Shown: in pieces, positions 8,201-16,684 of the stretch | How positions within the stretch are numbered: the stretch's first letter is position 1 | How the letters are laid out: each line of letters starts with the position of its first letter | Source: Nocardia sp. CC227C | GTDB lineage: Bacteria; Actinomycetota; Actinomycetes; Mycobacteriales; Mycobacteriaceae | Assembly (NCBI RefSeq): GCF_030767025.1 | Contig: NZ_JASITE010000001.1 | Span: 310,001-374,000 of the forward strand | Direction of reading: 5' to 3' | DNA length: 64,000 nucleotides | Notes under the pieces: generated by a model | Told to the model about the DNA's origin: nothing | The model's database searches: none | What the model saw: the letters and a program-made list of their open reading frames with translations, nothing else | Position numbers and translations under genes: made by a program

Positions 8201-10709
8201 CGGCCGAGCGCAGCCGCGCCACCATGGGATCGGAGGCGAAATAGGTGTTCACCTCGTCCTGGGAACCCAGGGCGGCGGCGCGGCGGCCCACCCCGGACAG
8301 GATGCGCTGCGCCGAGTCGGCGAGACGTTCGCCGCGCCGGGCCCGATCGTCCAGCAGCGCCTGCTTGCGCGCCGCGAACGCCTCGTACACGTCCTCGCGC
8401 TTGGCGGCGAGCTGGTCGGCGAAATCGTCGAACTCGCCGAAGCGGGCCTCCAGATTCTCGATGGCCAGCAGCAGCTTCGCCAGCTGGTCGTCGCACGCCT
8501 CGGGGGAGTCGCAGACCGCGAGCCCCCCGCTCACCGACTGCCCGAGCAGCGCGAATTCGGCGGCGAAGGCGGCCCGGCCCTCCACCGCGGCCAGCTCCGC
8601 GCGCCGGGTGTCCAGCGTGGCCCGCACCCGGTTGACCCCGGCCAGCACCTCGCCGATGCGCGTGAGAATGGTGGTGCGCACCGTGGCATCGGTGATGTCG
8701 AGCGATCCGACCACATCGGTGACGATGCGCAGGGCGTCGGTCTGCTCGCTCAACCGCTGCCGCAGCGGTTCGGCCGCCGCGGCGGAGGCGATGGTCTCGG
8801 CCTGCGCCAGCAGCTCGTCGAGCTCGGTGCGATAGCCCGCGAAAGCGTCGTCGCCGGAGAGGAATTCGACGGCCCGATGACCGGTGTCGGTGAGCGCGGC
8901 GGCGAGCTCGCCGTCCAGCGCGTCGATCCGCTCGGTATCGACGTAGCGCAGCTCGCGCACCGTCACCAGATGCCCCTGTGCGCGCCGCAGCTCCGCCAGC
9001 ATCCGCACCCAGTCCTCGGCGGTGCGGTGCGCGGCGGCGCGGGCCCGGCGCATCAGCGAGGCCGCCTCGTCGGCCGCACCGTCCACGGCCGCGCTCGCCT
9101 GCGCGGTGAGCGCGGTGACCTTGTCGTACTCGTCGAGCACCTGTTCGGCGGTGGCGCGCACCTCGGACAGCGCGGCGGCCGGATCGTCCAGCTCCGGTTC
9201 GCCCAGCCAGTGGTACAGGTCGACGGCGCGGGTGCACGCCGCGATCACGGCCTCGAAAACGGCGGTGGCGGGCCGCATCTCATCCACCATGCGGCGCACG
9301 GCGAGGCATTCCGAGATACCGCGCACCAGTTCGGCATTGCCGACCCGGTGCAGCGGACCGGCGCCCACCGGCTGCGCTGCCGCGTACACGTCGGAGACGA
9401 ACGGGGTGCGCCACACCTGGAGCGGATGCACCCGGGTCGGCTCCTCCGACATGGCCCGCAGCACCACCATGGTGCCGTCCTCGAACAGGGAATACCCATG
9501 GCAGACCGTGGGATTGGCTACCTCGGTGCGCACCAGGTTGTAGGGCAGCAGCAGCGTGCGGCCCGCCGCGCGGGCATGGAAGACGTACAGCACGTCCTCG
9601 CCGTTGCCCGCCCGGACGGTGCGCTCGTACTCCAATTCCACGGTGTCGGTGTCGAACCGCTTGTGCACGCCGGTGGCAAGGTAGTAGCCGCCGGGGAAGA
9701 TGATGCCCTGATCATCGGGCAGTCGACGGCACGACTGCCCGATCCCGTCCAGCCGCACCACGTCCTTGGTGCGGGTGTTGAAAACCAGGTGCCGCCAGTC
9801 GGTTTCGTTGTACGGCCGAATCCGCAGCAGGATCAGCGGCCCCAGCCGCGCATAGTGCACATCGGCGTCGGCCAGGCTCTGGAGCGGCTCGTCGACCGGC
9901 TCGCTGTAGATGCCCGCGCCGGTCTCGGTATTGTCCTCGACCTTGATGGTGAGGGTGCCGCCGAGCGTCTCCACGAACACCTCGCCGAGAATCGACAGGT
10001 GCGGGTGCCGACCGTGCACCTGGTCGTCGCGGGTGGTCTCGATCCACTCGAAGTCGTGCGACGGCGGGAAAACATGGTCGCGTTCCCCGCGATTGTCCAG
10101 GTAGCGCAGCGATCCGTCGGTGTCCAACTGCCAGCGCAGCACCCGGATGTCGTCGGTGCGCTGTCCGGTCTGGAAAACCGCCAGCAGGCGGCCTTCCACA
10201 CGGCGCAGTTGCAGCAACCGGGTCTGGCTGTAGTAGCGGTACAGCTCGGCGAAATCGCGAAGGAATCGTGGATCGTCGAAAAGTCCGGTGGCATCGGCGG
10301 ATTCGAAGCCGAACGGCGCGGCCCCCGGCTCCGCGCCGTCCGGTGTCGTGCTCTCGGCACGGAAGCGGTGCACGGCGAAGACGTCCGCGACCGTGGTCTC
10401 CGGCCGCATGCCGACGAACACGTTGTAGCCGAACACCATGCGCCCGTCCGGCAGCGCCACCACGTCGCGGGGCACGCAGTTGTTGTCCGTGCGGATGCGC
10501 TCGGTGCCGAGCAGCGTCAGCTCGGAGCCGCCGAAGGCCGCGATCCGACGCTGATTGAGCAGTTCCGCGCGCCGCGCCAGCTCGGCGGCGTGTTCACGCA
10601 GGCGGGCGCGCAGGATCTCGTACGTGCCCGTCTCGAGTCCGACCGGACCCCGGTCGCCGGATTCCCCTCCGATCCGGCGACCGGTGTCCGGTGCTGCCGC
10701 CCCGCTCAC
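5229..10709 (-). CDS. Giant DUF3686/AAA+ ATPase ('DNA repair ATPase' family)
   Basis: An unusually long cytoplasmic ATPase of 1826 residues. Residues 25-480 form a beta-rich N-terminal domain matching what Pfam calls DUF3686, whose members are labelled DNA-repair ATPases by annotation rather than demonstration. Residues ~480-910 are long helices with coiled-coil character, and ~910-1150 form a further globular part. Residues ~1150-1280 are a low-complexity Ser/Arg/His/Asp tract with a seven-residue period. The C-terminal AAA+ module is MoxR-like: Walker A SPPGYGKTT near 1455, Walker B VLLYLDDIQH near 1516, and sensor-1 Asn in CMAGNPY near 1566. The GTG start overlaps the flotillin stop (GTGA), and its stop overlaps the next gene. 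The coupling argues for a stoichiometric complex at the flotillin membrane site. Confidence 0.88.
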   Translation of the reverse strand: MSGAAAPDTGRRIGGESGDRGPVGLETGTYEILRARLREHAAELARRAELLNQRRIAAFGGSELTLLGTERIRTDNNCVPRDVVALPDGRMVFGYNVFVGMRPETTVADVFAVHRFRAESTTPDGAEPGAAPFGFESADATGLFDDPRFLRDFAELYRYYSQTRLLQLRRVEGRLLAVFQTGQRTDDIRVLRWQLDTDGSLRYLDNRGERDHVFPPSHDFEWIETTRDDQVHGRHPHLSILGEVFVETLGGTLTIKVEDNTETGAGIYSEPVDEPLQSLADADVHYARLGPLILLRIRPYNETDWRHLVFNTRTKDVVRLDGIGQSCRRLPDDQGIIFPGGYYLATGVHKRFDTDTVELEYERTVRAGNGEDVLYVFHARAAGRTLLLPYNLVRTEVANPTVCHGYSLFEDGTMVVLRAMSEEPTRVHPLQVWRTPFVSDVYAAAQPVGAGPLHRVGNAELVRGISECLAVRRMVDEMRPATAVFEAVIAACTRAVDLYHWLGEPELDDPAAALSEVRATAEQVLDEYDKVTALTAQASAAVDGAADEAASLMRRARAAAHRTAEDWVRMLAELRRAQGHLVTVRELRYVDTERIDALDGELAAALTDTGHRAVEFLSGDDAFAGYRTELDELLAQAETIASAAAAEPLRQRLSEQTDALRIVTDVVGSLDITDATVRTTILTRIGEVLAGVNRVRATLDTRRAELAAVEGRAAFAAEFALLGQSVSGGLAVCDSPEACDDQLAKLLLAIENLEARFGEFDDFADQLAAKREDVYEAFAARKQALLDDRARRGERLADSAQRILSGVGRRAAALGSQDEVNTYFASDPMVARLRSAVAELRALGDQVRAEEFEGRLRAARQEAGRALRDRTDLYADGGETLRLGRHRFAVDTRPVELTMVPHEGALWYAITGTDYRAPVRERGFEATRPYWSQLLVSETAEVYRGEYLAVSILAAAEHDGGLDALHAAAAAGELAGPVGRAAADRYDEGYERGVHDHDAAAILDAALRLSAGAGLLRYPPAERAAAQLWWRFALSPEQAAYWRTRTGSLARARAVFGRTTDVDEVCAELSSGITGFADDIGLDPVDAQLAGEYLFEELATPTPGFVTSAGARRLLDRFHRALDAASATGRAEFEADLRALADTDHHSRSATGPSYAVGGHLSSVTDDARSHDGRTRTIENHPGSNDDCSGTDDHPGTSDGHSSMDSGHSRTDTSHSRMNDSHSRTAGGHSNSTDARSRAIADRVRSTDGRSRSVRARSTAPNAQPVRTPSGTSSAPVESQAAVVGTPGITARYQLIRAWLTAYLDRDATDPAERADLPEAVAIELCGAALPRYESAAALTATVTGLLGTHPRITGRELSFRLDELLARCGRFQRERVPGFRAYLRRRTELVAAERERLRMAEYRPRALSGFVRNRLIDEVYLPLIGDNLAKQIGVAGDAERVDRSGLLLLISPPGYGKTTLMEYVAARLGLVLVKVNGPALGHEVTSIDPEQAPHATARQELEKINFALELGNNVLLYLDDIQHTSPELLQKFISLCDGQRRMEGVWEGRTRTYDLRGKRFAVCMAGNPYTEQGKRFRIPDMLANRADVWNLGDVLSGRDEQFALSYLENALTSNSVLAPLSSRDRGDLEILVRLARGDRTASADGLTHPYQAAELAEVTAVLGKLLRVQEVVLAVNRAYIASAATADAARTEPPFQLQGSYRNMNALAERVVPVMNDSELEALIDDHYLGEAQTLAAATEANLLKLAEVRGTLTPDQARRWTEVKSAYLREQALGGAEDDPLVRAIGALGLLGDRIGGIESALRALESADSGRHHRPVAYEEGQR
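6880..7250 (-). repeat. Degenerate 21-nt / 7-residue tandem repeat inside the ATPase gene
   Basis: On the + strand the hexamer GAGTGG (or GGGTGG) recurs at 7042, 7063, 7084, 7105 and 7126, exactly 21 bases apart, and decays on either side. In the protein this reads as heptads such as SRTDTSH, SRMNDSH, SRTAGGH, SNSTDAR, SRAIADR and SRSVRAR. About a dozen units can be traced. The repeat stays in frame, so it expands the linker in front of the AAA+ module without breaking the gene. Confidence 0.85.
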
Positions 10710-12559
10710 TTGCTCTGCGGGACGTCGTCGGAGCCGTGACCGTTGACCCCGGCCAGACGGCCGATGAGCGCGGTCGCGGCGGTCTTGCCGACCTCGGAGT
10801 TGCCGATCAGCTGATCGAGGCCCTTACCGAGGCCGATGGAGCCCACCAGGCGGTCCAGGAAGATCGAGTCGCCGCCGACGATGTCGATATTCGCCTGTTC
10901 CAGGCCGGTGGCGAGCACCGTGGCCTGTGCCTGGGCGACCTCGCGGTGCGCGGTGAGCTTGGCCAGCTCGATGTCCTTCTCCATCTCCAGCCGCAGCCGG
11001 TATTCCTCGTGCTCGCGGGTGGCGTCGTCCAGCGCCGCCATGGCCGCGGCCTTCTCCTGCAGGCCCTCGGCCTCGCCCTTGAGCTTCTCGCGCAGCGCCT
11101 CGGCTTCCACCAGCGCCTTCTCCCGCAGCGCGACCGCCTCGGCGCGGCCCACCTTCTCGATGGCGTCGGCCTCGCGCTCCTTGACCTGTGCCTGCCCCAG
11201 CCCGTAGGCGGCCGCCTCGGCCTGCTGCGCCTCGGCGAGGCGGATCTTGGCGCGCGCCCGCAGTTCCGACGCCTGCTGCTCGGCCTCGGCCAGCGTCAGC
11301 GACTCCTTGGCCTTGAACTTGGCCGCGGCCTCCGCGGCCTCGGCCGCCTTGATGTCCTTGACCAGGTGCTCCTGCGCCTCGGCCTCGGCGCGGATGACAA
11401 TGGCCTGGCGGTCGCGTTCGGCCGCCTCCACCGCGCGCAGCCGGTTGATCTGCTCCTGCTGTTCGGCCACGGTCTTGTCCACCGCGATGCGCTCGCGCAC
11501 CACCTCGGCGACGGTGCGCTTGTCCGTCTCCACCTCGCGGTCGGCGGCGATCCGCGCCAGCGAGACCTCGCGGTCGCGGGCGGTGACCTCGAGCAGCCGG
11601 TCCTTCTCGATGCGTTCGGCCTCCACGGCGATCACGCGTTCGCGGTTCTTCTCGGCGACCGCGATCTCGCGGCCCATGTTCTCCTGCTGGATGCCGAGGG
11701 CCTCCTCGGTGCGCAGGTGCGCGGTCTGCGAGCGCAGCCGCTCCTCGGCCTGGACCCGGGCGATCTCGGCCTCCTCGCGGGCGCGCATGGTCTCCACCTC
11801 GCGCTGCTGGCGGATCTCGGCGTCGGCCTGCTGGCGCTCCAGCTCCAGCACCGCCTCGCGCGCCTGCACGTTCTGGCGGGTGATCTCCTTCTCCTCGTTG
11901 CGCCGGAACTCGTTGGTGCGCACGTGTTCCACCGCGGTCAGTTCGGTGATCTTGCGAATACCCTGCGCGTCCAGGATGTTCTGGGAGTCGAGCTGGGCGA
12001 GCGGGGTCTGCTCCAGGTAGTCGATGGCGGCGTCCTCGAGGCTGTAGCCATTGAGATCGGTGCCGATCACCGCGATGATGCGGTCGCGGAACTCGTCGCG
12101 CTTGGTGTAGAGGTCGACGAAGTCGAGGTGCTTGCCCACCGTCTTGAGCGCCTCGGAGAACTTGGCGGCGAACAGCTCCTGCAGCGTGGACTGGTCGCTG
12201 GCGCGGGCGGTGCCGATGGCCTGCGCGACCTTGATCACGTCCTCGACCGTCTTGTTCACCCGCACGAAGAAGGTGATGCGGATATCGGCGCGGATATTGT
12301 CGCGGCAGATCAGCCCGTCGCGGCCGACCCGGTCGATCTCGATGGTCTTCACCGAGATATCCATGTACTCGGCCTTGTGCAGCACCGGCAGCACCACCGC
12401 GCCGGTGAAGGTGACGTCCACCCGGCGCATCTTCGAGATGATCAGGGCGCGGCCCTGTTCCACCTTCTTGAACAGGCTGCTCACGATGAGCAGCGCGGCA
12501 ATGCCGATCACGAGTGCGAGAGCCACCAGGACTCCCAGGCCGATTGCGATGGTAGACAT
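10706..12559 (-). CDS. Flotillin/YqiK-like SPFH membrane protein
   Basis: A 617-residue flotillin-type protein that should sit on the cytoplasmic membrane face and organise membrane domains. An N-terminal hydrophobic segment (residues 3-28) is followed by the SPFH/band-7 domain to about residue 200. After that a very long charged coiled coil rich in Ala-Glu-Lys repeats runs to about residue 560, then a short C-terminal tail (LDQLIGNSEVGKTAATALIG). The ATG at 12559 is chosen over an open frame that runs further upstream because GAGGGG lies just ahead and the start shares a base with the preceding stop (TGATG). Order and size match the YqiJ-YqiK pair of E. coli; here the operon continues into a giant ATPase. 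Confidence 0.92.
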   Translation of the reverse strand: MSTIAIGLGVLVALALVIGIAALLIVSSLFKKVEQGRALIISKMRRVDVTFTGAVVLPVLHKAEYMDISVKTIEIDRVGRDGLICRDNIRADIRITFFVRVNKTVEDVIKVAQAIGTARASDQSTLQELFAAKFSEALKTVGKHLDFVDLYTKRDEFRDRIIAVIGTDLNGYSLEDAAIDYLEQTPLAQLDSQNILDAQGIRKITELTAVEHVRTNEFRRNEEKEITRQNVQAREAVLELERQQADAEIRQQREVETMRAREEAEIARVQAEERLRSQTAHLRTEEALGIQQENMGREIAVAEKNRERVIAVEAERIEKDRLLEVTARDREVSLARIAADREVETDKRTVAEVVRERIAVDKTVAEQQEQINRLRAVEAAERDRQAIVIRAEAEAQEHLVKDIKAAEAAEAAAKFKAKESLTLAEAEQQASELRARAKIRLAEAQQAEAAAYGLGQAQVKEREADAIEKVGRAEAVALREKALVEAEALREKLKGEAEGLQEKAAAMAALDDATREHEEYRLRLEMEKDIELAKLTAHREVAQAQATVLATGLEQANIDIVGGDSIFLDRLVGSIGLGKGLDQLIGNSEVGKTAATALIGRLAGVNGHGSDDVPQSK

Positions 12560-13179
12560 CAGATCCCCTCCAGTGGGGCCACCCAGAAGGTCTCGGTGGC
12601 CGAGTCGTAGTCGTAGACGATTGCGGAAACACCGTGTGCGAGTGGTGTTTCGGCGGCATGTTCGGCGCTTTGGCGGACCTGGATGATCGCCGACGAGCCG
12701 TCGGGCGAAGTCAGTTCCGCCTGACCGAAATCCGGACCGACGCGGCCGGTGCGGATGACGCACACCCGGCCGACGAGGTCATTCCTGCTGGGCTCCGCGG
12801 TGGCCCCGAACAGGCGGCGCAGCGGTACCACGATGGCCCGGGTGCCCAGGACGGACACCGGAACGGCCACCACGAGTACGGCGACACCGGCACAGAAGCC
12901 GAGGAAGCCGGTGAGATTCAGCTCTCGGGTCAGGGTCGCCCCGGCCAGGCACAGGAACCAGGCCAGCGCGATGAGGATGGATACGATGATCGATACCGGC
13001 ACACCGCTCAGACCCCACCGGTCACCGATGGCGGAACCGCCGGTGTCGGAATCGGTGTCGAACAGCTCCAGATCGGCCCCACCGGCCAGGACGGCAAGCC
13101 AGTACGCGACGACGACGATCAGCGCGAAGCTGAAGACAACGGTGGGAAAAGTCAGTGTCGCCGTGAGGAATTCACGCAT
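12559..13179 (-). CDS. YqiJ/NfeD-like OB-fold membrane protein
   Basis: First gene of the flotillin operon, 206 residues. It has an N-terminal helix (TVVFSFALIVVVAYWLAVLA), two further helices near residues 60-115 (VPVSIIVSILIALAWFLC, FLGFCAGVAVLVVAVPVSVLG) and a C-terminal beta-rich domain of about 75 residues (VGRVCVIRTGRV to FWVAPLEGI), the typical OB fold of NfeD/YqiJ partners of SPFH proteins. I start at the ATG of MREFLTATLTF; longer readings add a basic non-homologous leader. Its stop overlaps the flotillin ATG by one base. By family knowledge it should bind flotillin and anchor or tune it. The promoter must lie in the gap shared with nhaA. Confidence 0.82.
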   Translation of the reverse strand: MREFLTATLTFPTVVFSFALIVVVAYWLAVLAGGADLELFDTDSDTGGSAIGDRWGLSGVPVSIIVSILIALAWFLCLAGATLTRELNLTGFLGFCAGVAVLVVAVPVSVLGTRAIVVPLRRLFGATAEPSRNDLVGRVCVIRTGRVGPDFGQAELTSPDGSSAIIQVRQSAEHAAETPLAHGVSAIVYDYDSATETFWVAPLEGI

Positions 13180-13582
13180 GCCCGGCGAATGCCGGGCGGA
13201 AGAGGGCGCGCGTCGACGAAATATGTTGCACGAAAAGCTCCTTGATCGTTCCACCGCAATTCACGAACGTGTGAATCACGTGCCGACCAGGCTTCCCGGC
13301 TCCCCTTGGGTGTAAGGATGCCGTAAAGATCCCCCCGGGGCAAGCTGAATAGCCCCGCGGTGGCCGACCGGTGTGCGGCAACCATATGGCAAACTTGCTC
13401 GACGTGCATGTCGGGGGTGGTATCGGGCCGGTGGCGGGCGGGGTTTCCCACCACGAAGAAGACAATCCGGGCGGTGGCCGTTAGGGTGTTAATAACGCGT
13501 CAACGAACGCGGGGTGTGCCGGGAAGTCTGGTCGGCGGTCAGGGGCAACGTGCCCTCACGTCGAAGCCCCCGGAGGTTGTTC
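13180..13582. other. Divergent intergenic region (flotillin operon / nhaA)
   Basis: About 400 bases without a convincing gene on either strand; open frames here have poor codon usage. It must hold the promoters for the leftward flotillin operon and rightward nhaA. An inverted repeat with arms ATTCAC and GTGAAT separated by six bases lies at 13259-13276, about 80 bases ahead of the YqiJ-like start, and could be a regulator site. A TTAATAAC tract near 13487 could belong to the nhaA promoter. Confidence 0.45.
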
Positions 13583-14869
13583 ATGGCTGCCGCCCCGCGC
13601 GAGCGCAGGGTGTTTCTCGGATTGCTGTCCTGGTCCGAGCGATCGGCGCTGGCGACGGCATTGCGCACGGAGACCGTCGGCGGCTTGCTGTTGCTGGCGG
13701 CCGCCGTGCTCGCACTGGCCTGGGCCAATTCCCCGTGGGCCGAGTGGTATACGCGGATCAGTGACTTCCACTTCGGGATCGGCGCGCTCGGGCTGGATCT
13801 CTCGGTCGCCCACTGGACCGCGGACGGGCTGCTGACGATCTTCTTCCTGGTCGCCGGAATCGAATTGAAACGTGAGCTCGTCATCGGCGAGCTTCGGACT
13901 CCGGCAACCGCGTCGCTACCGGTGGTCGCGGCGCTGTGCGGCATGGTTCTGCCCGCCGCGGTGTATCTGGCCGTCACCGGGAGCAGCGGCGGTGACACCG
14001 CGGGCTGGGCGGTGCCCATGGCCACCGACATCGCCTTCGCGCTGGCTGTCCTCGCCGTCCTGAACACCCACCTGCCCGCCGCACTGCGCGCTTTCCTGCT
14101 GACGCTCGCCGTCGTGGACGACCTCGGCGCCATCGCCGTCATCGCGGTCGCCTTCGCCGACGACCTGAAACTCCTCGCCCTCGGCGGAGCCGTCGTCGGC
14201 CTCGCGGTATTCGCCGCGCTGCAACGTTTCCGGGTGCGGGGATGGTGGTGGTACGTGCCGCTCGGCATCACCGTCTGGGCGCTGACCTATGTGGGCGGAG
14301 TGCACGCCACGGTGGCCGGGGTGTGCATGGGGCTGCTGTTGCGCGCCACCCCGGACAAGGACGAGTCGGAGACGCCCGCCGCCCACGCCGCGCACCTGCT
14401 GCGCCCCATCTCGGCCGGTATCGCGGCCCCCCTGTTCGCGCTCTTCGCCGCCGGGGTGACGCTGTCGGCCTCCGCGCTGGGCGAGGTGTTCACCCGGCCC
14501 GAGTCGCTCGGCGTGGTGCTCGGCCTGGTCCTCGGCAAGATCATCGGCATCTTCGGCGGCACCTGGTTGGCGGTGAAATTCACTCGCGCGCAACTGAACC
14601 CGGAACTGCAATGGGCCGATGTCGTCGCCCTCTCCGCACTGGCCGGAATCGGGTTCACCGTCAGCCTGCTCATCGGCGAACTGTCCTTCCCCGCCGATTC
14701 GGACCACATCAAGGCGGCGGTCCTGGTCGGTTCCCTCATCGCCGCGGTCGTGGCCGCCGTCCTGGTCAAACGCCGCAACGGGATCTACCGCCGCCTGTAC
14801 GAGGCCGAGAACATCGACGAGGACGCCGACGGCATCCCCGACATCTACCAGCGCAACCAGCGGGAGTGA
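13583..14869 (+). CDS. nhaA: Na+/H+ antiporter NhaA
   Basis: Integral membrane antiporter of 428 residues exporting Na+ (or Li+) in exchange for protons, used in pH and sodium homeostasis. Family signatures are the ETVGGLLLLAAAVLALAWAN opening with ANSPW, the ion-binding double Asp in TLAVVDDLGAIAV near residue 177, and about twelve hydrophobic helices. The start is the ATG at 13583, where GGAGG sits six bases upstream; an in-frame GTG 23 codons earlier adds a non-homologous leader. It converges on the AGCS symporter gene, with a strong hairpin between them. Length is slightly above E. coli NhaA owing to a charged C-terminal tail. Confidence 0.93.
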   Translation: MAAAPRERRVFLGLLSWSERSALATALRTETVGGLLLLAAAVLALAWANSPWAEWYTRISDFHFGIGALGLDLSVAHWTADGLLTIFFLVAGIELKRELVIGELRTPATASLPVVAALCGMVLPAAVYLAVTGSSGGDTAGWAVPMATDIAFALAVLAVLNTHLPAALRAFLLTLAVVDDLGAIAVIAVAFADDLKLLALGGAVVGLAVFAALQRFRVRGWWWYVPLGITVWALTYVGGVHATVAGVCMGLLLRATPDKDESETPAAHAAHLLRPISAGIAAPLFALFAAGVTLSASALGEVFTRPESLGVVLGLVLGKIIGIFGGTWLAVKFTRAQLNPELQWADVVALSALAGIGFTVSLLIGELSFPADSDHIKAAVLVGSLIAAVVAAVLVKRRNGIYRRLYEAENIDEDADGIPDIYQRNQRE

Positions 14870-14944
14870 ACCGACGCACCCGCTGGCGCGCGGGGGCGCT
14901 CAGGATGCCCGCCCCGGCACGAGTGCCGTGGCACCGGACGCGTA

Positions 14945-15001
14945 CGGCCCGCTCGAGCCGTCCGGAGGCCGCCCTCGGGACGGCGTGGCTCGAGCGGGCC
15001 G
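14945..15001. terminator. Long hairpin between convergent nhaA and symporter genes
   Basis: Perfect 15-base stem: CGGCCCGCTCGAGCC at 14945-14959 pairs with GGCTCGAGCGGGCCG at 14987-15001, leaving a 27-base loop. Its place between two gene ends makes it a bidirectional terminator candidate, although neither side has a U-run. Confidence 0.75.
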
Positions 15002-15025
15002 CATCCGGCCGCGCGTGGACCCGGG

Positions 15026-16570
15026 CTACGCCGGGGTCTTGGTCAACTTGTCCCGGGACTTCGGGTCGTAGGTCTCCCAGAAGGTGGCACCCGGGATGCC
15101 GAGGGCGAGCGGATCGAAGGTCGGGTCGAGTCCGGCCTTCTTCTGGCGTTCGAAGTCGCGCAGCGCCTTGTAGGCCGGTTGCTGCAGGATCAGGATGCCG
15201 ACGATATTGAGCCAGGCCATCAGGCCGACGCCGATATCGCCGAGGGTCCACGCGTCGGAGGCGGTGGCGACCGCGCCGATGGTGACCGAGACCAGGATCA
15301 GCGCCTGCAGCAGCAGGGTCACGTTCGAGCCGAGGGTGCCGCGGATCAGCGGAACCGGGATCGGCGCGTACTTGCCCATCAGGAAACGCAGATTGGTCTC
15401 TGCCATGTAGTAGTAGGCGATGATCGTGGTCAGGCAGAAGAAGGCCAGTGAGATGGCGACGAAGCTGGCTCCCACGCCGCTCCACAGGGTGTCCACAGCG
15501 GTCTGGGCGAAGGCGGGGCCGACCACGACGTCCGACGGCAGTGCGCCGCCGTCGGCCAGCACCGGTCCGTCGGAGCTCTCACCCTCGAATACCCGGTACG
15601 CGCCGGTCGACAGCAGCAGGAATCCGGTCGCGGTGCAGATGAACAGGGTGTCGATGTAGACCGCGAACGCCTGGACGAGGCCCTGCTTGGCCGGGTGCGA
15701 GACCTCCGCCGCCGCGGCGGCGTGCGGGCCGGTGCCCTGCCCGGCCTCGTTGGAGTAGACGCCGCGCTTGACGCCCCACATCACCGCCGCGCCGAGAATC
15801 GCGCCGAAGGCCGCGTCCGCGCCGAACGCGCTGGCGAAGATGGTGCTGATGACGTTCGGGATCTCCGAGGCGTTGAACGCGACGATGACCAGCGCGACCA
15901 GGATGTAGGCGATGGCCATGAACGGCACCACGACCGCCGCGAAGGCGGCGATGCGCTTCACGCCGCCGATGATCACGAAGGCCAGCAGGATGACCGCGCC
16001 AACGGCCACCACCCAGGTCGGTACGTCCCACGCCTGGTTCATGGCCGAGGCCATGGAGTTGGACTGCACGCTGGGTAGCAGCAGACCGCACGCGAGCACG
16101 GTCACCGCGGCGAAGACGAAGCCGTAGATCTTGAACGCCGGGGCGGCGCGGGTGTGCGCCATCGCCTTGCTCAGGTAGTAGGCGGGGCCGCCGCGGTACT
16201 CACCGGTCAACTGGTCGCGAGTCTTGTAGATCTGGCCCAGGGTGCATTCCACGAAGGAGGTCGACGCCCCGAGGAAGGCCACCGTCCACATCCAGAACAG
16301 CGCGCCGGGTCCGCCGAACGCGATGGCGGTGGCGACGCCCGCGATATTGCCGGTGCCGACGCGGCCCGACAGTGACATGGCCAGCGCCTGGAACGAGGAG
16401 ACGCCCGACGGCGATTTCTCGCCCCTGAGCATCAGCCGGACCATTTCCGGCACCTGGCGCACCTGGACGAATCTGGATCGGATGGAGAAGTACACACCTG
16501 CCGCCAGACACAGGTAGACCAGCCAGTTGCTCCAGATGTATCCGTTGATGGTATTCAGAAAGTCAGCCAA
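15026..16570 (-). CDS. AGCS-family alanine/glycine:cation symporter
   Basis: Sodium-coupled amino-acid symporter of about 514 residues in the cytoplasmic membrane (AGCS/AlsT family). Signatures include the N-terminal LNTINGYIWSNWLVYLCLAAG, the motif GRVGTGNIAGVATAIAFGGPG, and SNEAGQGTGPHAAAAAEV with the conserved NEAGQG. Around ten to eleven hydrophobic segments can be counted. I favour the TTG at 16570, which has GGGAG eight bases upstream and matches where homologues begin; an upstream TTG/ATG pair at 16630/16627 adds 20 residues but has no ribosome binding site. Substrate is probably alanine or glycine by family. Confidence 0.9.
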   Translation of the reverse strand: MADFLNTINGYIWSNWLVYLCLAAGVYFSIRSRFVQVRQVPEMVRLMLRGEKSPSGVSSFQALAMSLSGRVGTGNIAGVATAIAFGGPGALFWMWTVAFLGASTSFVECTLGQIYKTRDQLTGEYRGGPAYYLSKAMAHTRAAPAFKIYGFVFAAVTVLACGLLLPSVQSNSMASAMNQAWDVPTWVVAVGAVILLAFVIIGGVKRIAAFAAVVVPFMAIAYILVALVIVAFNASEIPNVISTIFASAFGADAAFGAILGAAVMWGVKRGVYSNEAGQGTGPHAAAAAEVSHPAKQGLVQAFAVYIDTLFICTATGFLLLSTGAYRVFEGESSDGPVLADGGALPSDVVVGPAFAQTAVDTLWSGVGASFVAISLAFFCLTTIIAYYYMAETNLRFLMGKYAPIPVPLIRGTLGSNVTLLLQALILVSVTIGAVATASDAWTLGDIGVGLMAWLNIVGILILQQPAYKALRDFERQKKAGLDPTFDPLALGIPGATFWETYDPKSRDKLTKTPA

Positions 16571-16684
16571 AGCGCGTTCTCCCGGGCGAGGTGTCGATAT
16601 GGAGGGCAATACTCGCACAACAGGCATCAACCGGCTGTTAATTGGCCGTCACGCCGGTGTTAGAAGATGAACGCCACCGTTGGG

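Noticed and set aside
7065..10739. A 1224-codon open frame antisense to the ATPase
   Set aside because: It is the complement of a proven gene with Walker motifs; its composition (Gln/Gly/Arg/His) is an artefact of the opposite strand.
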